In this document: positions 61,698 to 64,000 of the stretch, piece by piece
Numbering within the stretch: position 1 is the first letter of the stretch
Layout: each line of letters opens with the position of its first letter
Origin: Sulfitobacter undariae
GTDB lineage: Bacteria > Pseudomonadota > Alphaproteobacteria > Rhodobacterales > Rhodobacteraceae
DNA: 64,000 nt
Assembly (NCBI RefSeq): GCF_014196805.1
Contig: NZ_JACIEI010000001.1
Location: 124,001-188,000, forward strand
Reading direction: 5' to 3'
The notes under the pieces: generated by a model
Seen by the model: only the letters and a program-made list of their open reading frames with translations
Told to the model about the DNA's origin: nothing
Database searches by the model: none
Program-made: the position numbers and the translations under genes

Positions 61698-62902
61698 AGG
61701 ACACACCCTGTCAGGGCGGCGATGCGTGGAAGGTCCGGTTTGCCTGAGGTAAGGAGCGGGAAGGGGTCAAGGAAAGTGACATCGCGCAGCCCTGTTTGGC
61801 CGTTGGTTTTGCACTGCGTCAAAACAAGATTGCGCAGTTGTGCATCCTCTGGTCCTTCAAGCACAGCAATCAAAGTGTGACCGCGCAGCGTATCAGGCTG
61901 CGCAAGCACGGCGCATTGGCTCACGCCGTCAAGCGCGCTGAGCTGCGTCTCCAATTCCTCGGGGAAAACGGTGGTATCGGCGATGTTGATCGCACGCCCT
62001 GCGCGGCCCCGTAGGAACAGGTTACCTTGGGCATCTAGCGTGCCATATTCACCTACGGTCATCCAATCACCGTCCCGCCTTGTATGGGGGCTGCTGCCTT
62101 GTAGGTAGTGTTCAAAGAGATAGGGGCTGCGCACCCAGATGACGCCTGTGCCAGCAGCATCTGCATCCCGTACGGCGATCTCCACATCTTGATAGGCGCG
62201 GCCCACCGATCCTAGCGGCGTGGCGTCATCGCTCAGCGTGATAAAGCTGGTTTCGGCTGCGCCATAGAAAACGTGCAATTGGGCGTTCGGGCAGATTGCA
62301 GTGATGTGGCGGCGGATGTCAGGGCCAAGTGAGCCGCCTCCACACAGGATCAACCTGATGTGGGGCAGGCGCGTTGCGGCGGGCAGTAAGCGCAATTGTG
62401 TTGGTGTCGCGTAAAGGATGGAGCAGCCGTGACTGTGCATCTGGGCGCTTTGGCCTGAGGGTTTCAGTGAGGACAAGGCATGAACCGTTAGGCCAAGATG
62501 TATGCCCTCTAGAATTCCGTATAAGGCAAGTGAATGGCTGAGCGCCCCTAAAACCGCGATGCTGTCTTTTGCGGTATGATCGAACCGTTCGGCATTGGCG
62601 CTGAAATTGGCGATCCAAGAGGCTTGGCTGCGTTGGATCACTTTGGGTGCGCCCGATGTGCCACCTGTGAGGGTGGCGAAATGCGAGGTCGGCATTTGAT
62701 CTATATTCGCCACGGGCAGGTCGCTGACGCAAAATGGCGTGTTTGTTCCCAGAGTCGCCCATAGCCCTGTGATTGCTGCGGCAAGTGGCTGGGCAGGGAT
62801 GTTGGATAGGGCGGTTTGCGCCTGAGGGATATGCAGGTGGTCACCCATGAAAACACGCGCAGCAGGGTGTCTTTGAAAATGGGGCATGGTCATGAAGAGC
62901 AT
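61694..62902 (-). CDS. Short acyl-CoA synthetase-like AMP-binding protein (YhfT-like)
   Basis: The 402-residue protein is of the adenylate-forming class: P-loop HFATLTGGTSGAPKVIQRSQ, a motif near VFYGAAETSFITLS, hinge region GDWMTVGEYGTLDAQGNLFLRGRAGRAINIADTTVFPEELE, and a likely catalytic Lys in LLTSGKPDLPRIA. It is about 80-100 residues shorter than usual, mainly at the N terminus. It should activate a carboxylic acid to an acyl-AMP or acyl-CoA. It precedes the atypical thiolase in one operon and, by context, may be linked to biotin or a biotin-precursor acid, but this is not proven. Start may be the ATG at 62902, 62893 or 62887. Confidence 0.85.
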   Translation of the reverse strand: MLFMTMPHFQRHPAARVFMGDHLHIPQAQTALSNIPAQPLAAAITGLWATLGTNTPFCVSDLPVANIDQMPTSHFATLTGGTSGAPKVIQRSQASWIANFSANAERFDHTAKDSIAVLGALSHSLALYGILEGIHLGLTVHALSSLKPSGQSAQMHSHGCSILYATPTQLRLLPAATRLPHIRLILCGGGSLGPDIRRHITAICPNAQLHVFYGAAETSFITLSDDATPLGSVGRAYQDVEIAVRDADAAGTGVIWVRSPYLFEHYLQGSSPHTRRDGDWMTVGEYGTLDAQGNLFLRGRAGRAINIADTTVFPEELETQLSALDGVSQCAVLAQPDTLRGHTLIAVLEGPEDAQLRNLVLTQCKTNGQTGLRDVTFLDPFPLLTSGKPDLPRIAALTGCVL

Positions 62903-63030
62903 CCTTTGCTGCGGTCTGACCCGACCTTTAACAAATGTGCGATGTGCTGACTACTGGTGCTGCGGGGGGTGTACTCTGCCTATAGGAAATCTATGGTGTG
63001 TTTGAAATCAAGACTTTGAGGGAGAAAACG

Positions 63031-64000
63031 ATGGTCGAGATGATGCGTGCCGTAGAGATTACCAAACCCGGTGGACCCGAAGTCCTGCAAGTGACGCAGC
63101 GCCCTGTGCCAGAAGCGGCACAGGGTCAGGTGGTGATCAAGGTTGCATGGGCTGGTGTGAACCGCCCTGACGCGCTGCAACGTGCGGGTGCATATGCGCC
63201 GCCGCCGACCGCCAGCGATTTGCCGGGCCTTGAGGCGTCGGGCGAAGTTGTGGCGATTGGGGCAGGTGTGACTGGCATCGCCCTGGGTGACAAGGTCTGT
63301 GCATTGCTGCCCGGCGGTGGCTATGCAGAGTATGTGGCAACCCCTGCGGCACATTGCCTGCCTGTTCCCGAAGGCATGGGCATGAAAGAAGCCGCCTGTC
63401 TGCCCGAGACATTCTTTACCGTCTGGTCGAACGTGTTCATGCGCGGCGGCCTAAAAGCGGGCGAGCGGTTTTTGATCCAAGGCGGATCATCAGGTATCGG
63501 CACGACAGCGATCCAATTGGCCAAAGCCTTTGGAGCACGGGTGTTTGTCACCGCCGGCAACGCCGAAAAATGCGCGGCCTGTGTTGAACTGGGCGCCGAG
63601 CGGGCGATCAACTACCGCGAGGAAGATTTTGTCGCTGTGATGAAAGCCGAGGGCGGTGCGGATGTGATCCTTGATATGGTCGGGGGTGATTACATTGCCC
63701 GAAATCTGGATGCGCTGGATTTTGAGGGCCGTCTGGTGCAAATCGCGTTTCTTGGCGGTGCCAAGGCTGAACTCAACTTTGCGCCTTTGATGATGAAACG
63801 TCTAACAATGACAGGGTCAACTTTGCGCCCACAGTCCGATCTGGCCAAAGCCGGGATTGCGACGGAGCTGCGTGAAGCGGTTTGGCCGCTTTTGGCAAAA
63901 GGCACTGTGGCACCTGTTATGGACAGCGAGTTTGATTTTGAAAATGCCGCAGGCGCCCATGCGCGAATGGAAGCCAGCGGTCACATTGGCAAGATCGTGC
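63031..64000 (+). CDS. NAD(P)H quinone oxidoreductase (QOR type), truncated by the window end
   Basis: The frame from the ATG at 63031 (after GAGGGAG) stays open to the window edge for 323 codons. It is a medium-chain dehydrogenase/reductase of the quinone oxidoreductase group: MRAVEITKPGGPEVLQV, WAGVNRPDALQRAG, LPGLEASGEVVAIGAGV, LLPGGGYAEYV, and the NADPH-binding ... LIQGGSSGIGTTAIQLAKAFGARVFVTAG. The zinc ligands of alcohol dehydrogenases are absent. It would reduce a quinone or an activated double bond with NADPH. Only the last few residues are missing. Divergent from the acyl-CoA synthetase-like gene. Confidence 0.93.
   Translation, partial: MVEMMRAVEITKPGGPEVLQVTQRPVPEAAQGQVVIKVAWAGVNRPDALQRAGAYAPPPTASDLPGLEASGEVVAIGAGVTGIALGDKVCALLPGGGYAEYVATPAAHCLPVPEGMGMKEAACLPETFFTVWSNVFMRGGLKAGERFLIQGGSSGIGTTAIQLAKAFGARVFVTAGNAEKCAACVELGAERAINYREEDFVAVMKAEGGADVILDMVGGDYIARNLDALDFEGRLVQIAFLGGAKAELNFAPLMMKRLTMTGSTLRPQSDLAKAGIATELREAVWPLLAKGTVAPVMDSEFDFENAAGAHARMEASGHIGKIV

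Noticed and set aside
1-64000. CRISPR arrays, insertion sequences, prophage or integron attachment sites
   Set aside because: No set of short regularly spaced repeats, no transposase or integrase gene and no phage structural gene was seen. The only sizeable repeat is inside the RTX-like gene.

Overview
The window is chromosomal DNA of a marine alphaproteobacterium of the Roseobacter group (Rhodobacteraceae). This rests on gene content: SoeABC sulfite dehydrogenase next to xsc and a MocR-type TauR, malyl-CoA lyase, a bioMNY biotin transporter, COQ9, TIGR02300 and DUF1244 proteins, YtoQ, and many ATGA start/stop overlaps. I saw no prophage, insertion sequence, integrase, rRNA operon or CRISPR array. 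One tRNA gene (Ala-GGC) is present. Both ends cut genes: a small secreted-type protein at the left edge and a quinone oxidoreductase at the right edge.

Layout. 0-12.2 kb is housekeeping: a GNAT/PfkB-kinase/nth operon, an AraC-alkyltransferase, an OmpA lipoprotein, an FMN reductase, a frameshifted VOC gene, a divergent pair that looks like MnmC split into its two halves, a DMT exporter, a lytic transglycosylase, dapA and an M20 amidohydrolase. 12.2-24.2 kb is a sulfonate (taurine) dissimilation locus: soeC, soeB, soeA, ackA and xsc form one minus-strand operon, followed by tauR, an AlkB-like diiron monooxygenase, a small lipoprotein and tpa. Together they would convert taurine through sulfoacetaldehyde to acetyl phosphate and sulfite, then to acetate plus ATP and to sulfate. 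Three promoters in the locus carry direct repeats like the known TauR box. 24.6-33.6 kb holds a DEAD-box helicase, matB with a glycerate kinase, a thioesterase, a DUF4166 protein with a membrane-fused TIGR01777 epimerase, a gene-poor stretch and tRNA-Ala. 33.7-40 kb has TIGR02300, a YgjP-type metalloprotease, regulators, a broken phosphatase gene beside accA, a secreted Cys/Asp repeat protein and two LysE-type exporters.

40-44.2 kb contains malyl-CoA lyase and, divergently, a three-gene D-amino-acid module: dgcN (DUF1611), dgcA (enolase-superfamily epimerase) and a D-amino-acid transaminase. 44.2-49.8 kb has a large RTX-like protein built from three repeated modules, DUF1244, pyruvate kinase, a small membrane protein and rpmI-rplT. 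49.8-57.9 kb has a TetR/flavodoxin pair with two visible palindromic operators, pheS and pheT with an unrelated small membrane-protein gene between them, ytoQ, mscL, alanine dehydrogenase and its divergent Lrp-type regulator.

58-63 kb contains coq9 and bioMNY, meeting tail-to-tail a two-gene operon of a short acyl-CoA-ligase-like enzyme and an atypical thiolase. This resembles the bioY-ligase-thiolase grouping (yhfUTS) of Bacillus subtilis. The thiolase lacks two canonical active-site residues, which makes this the most interesting uncharacterised set here. All protein assignments come from reading translated sequence and recalling families; no database search was run.
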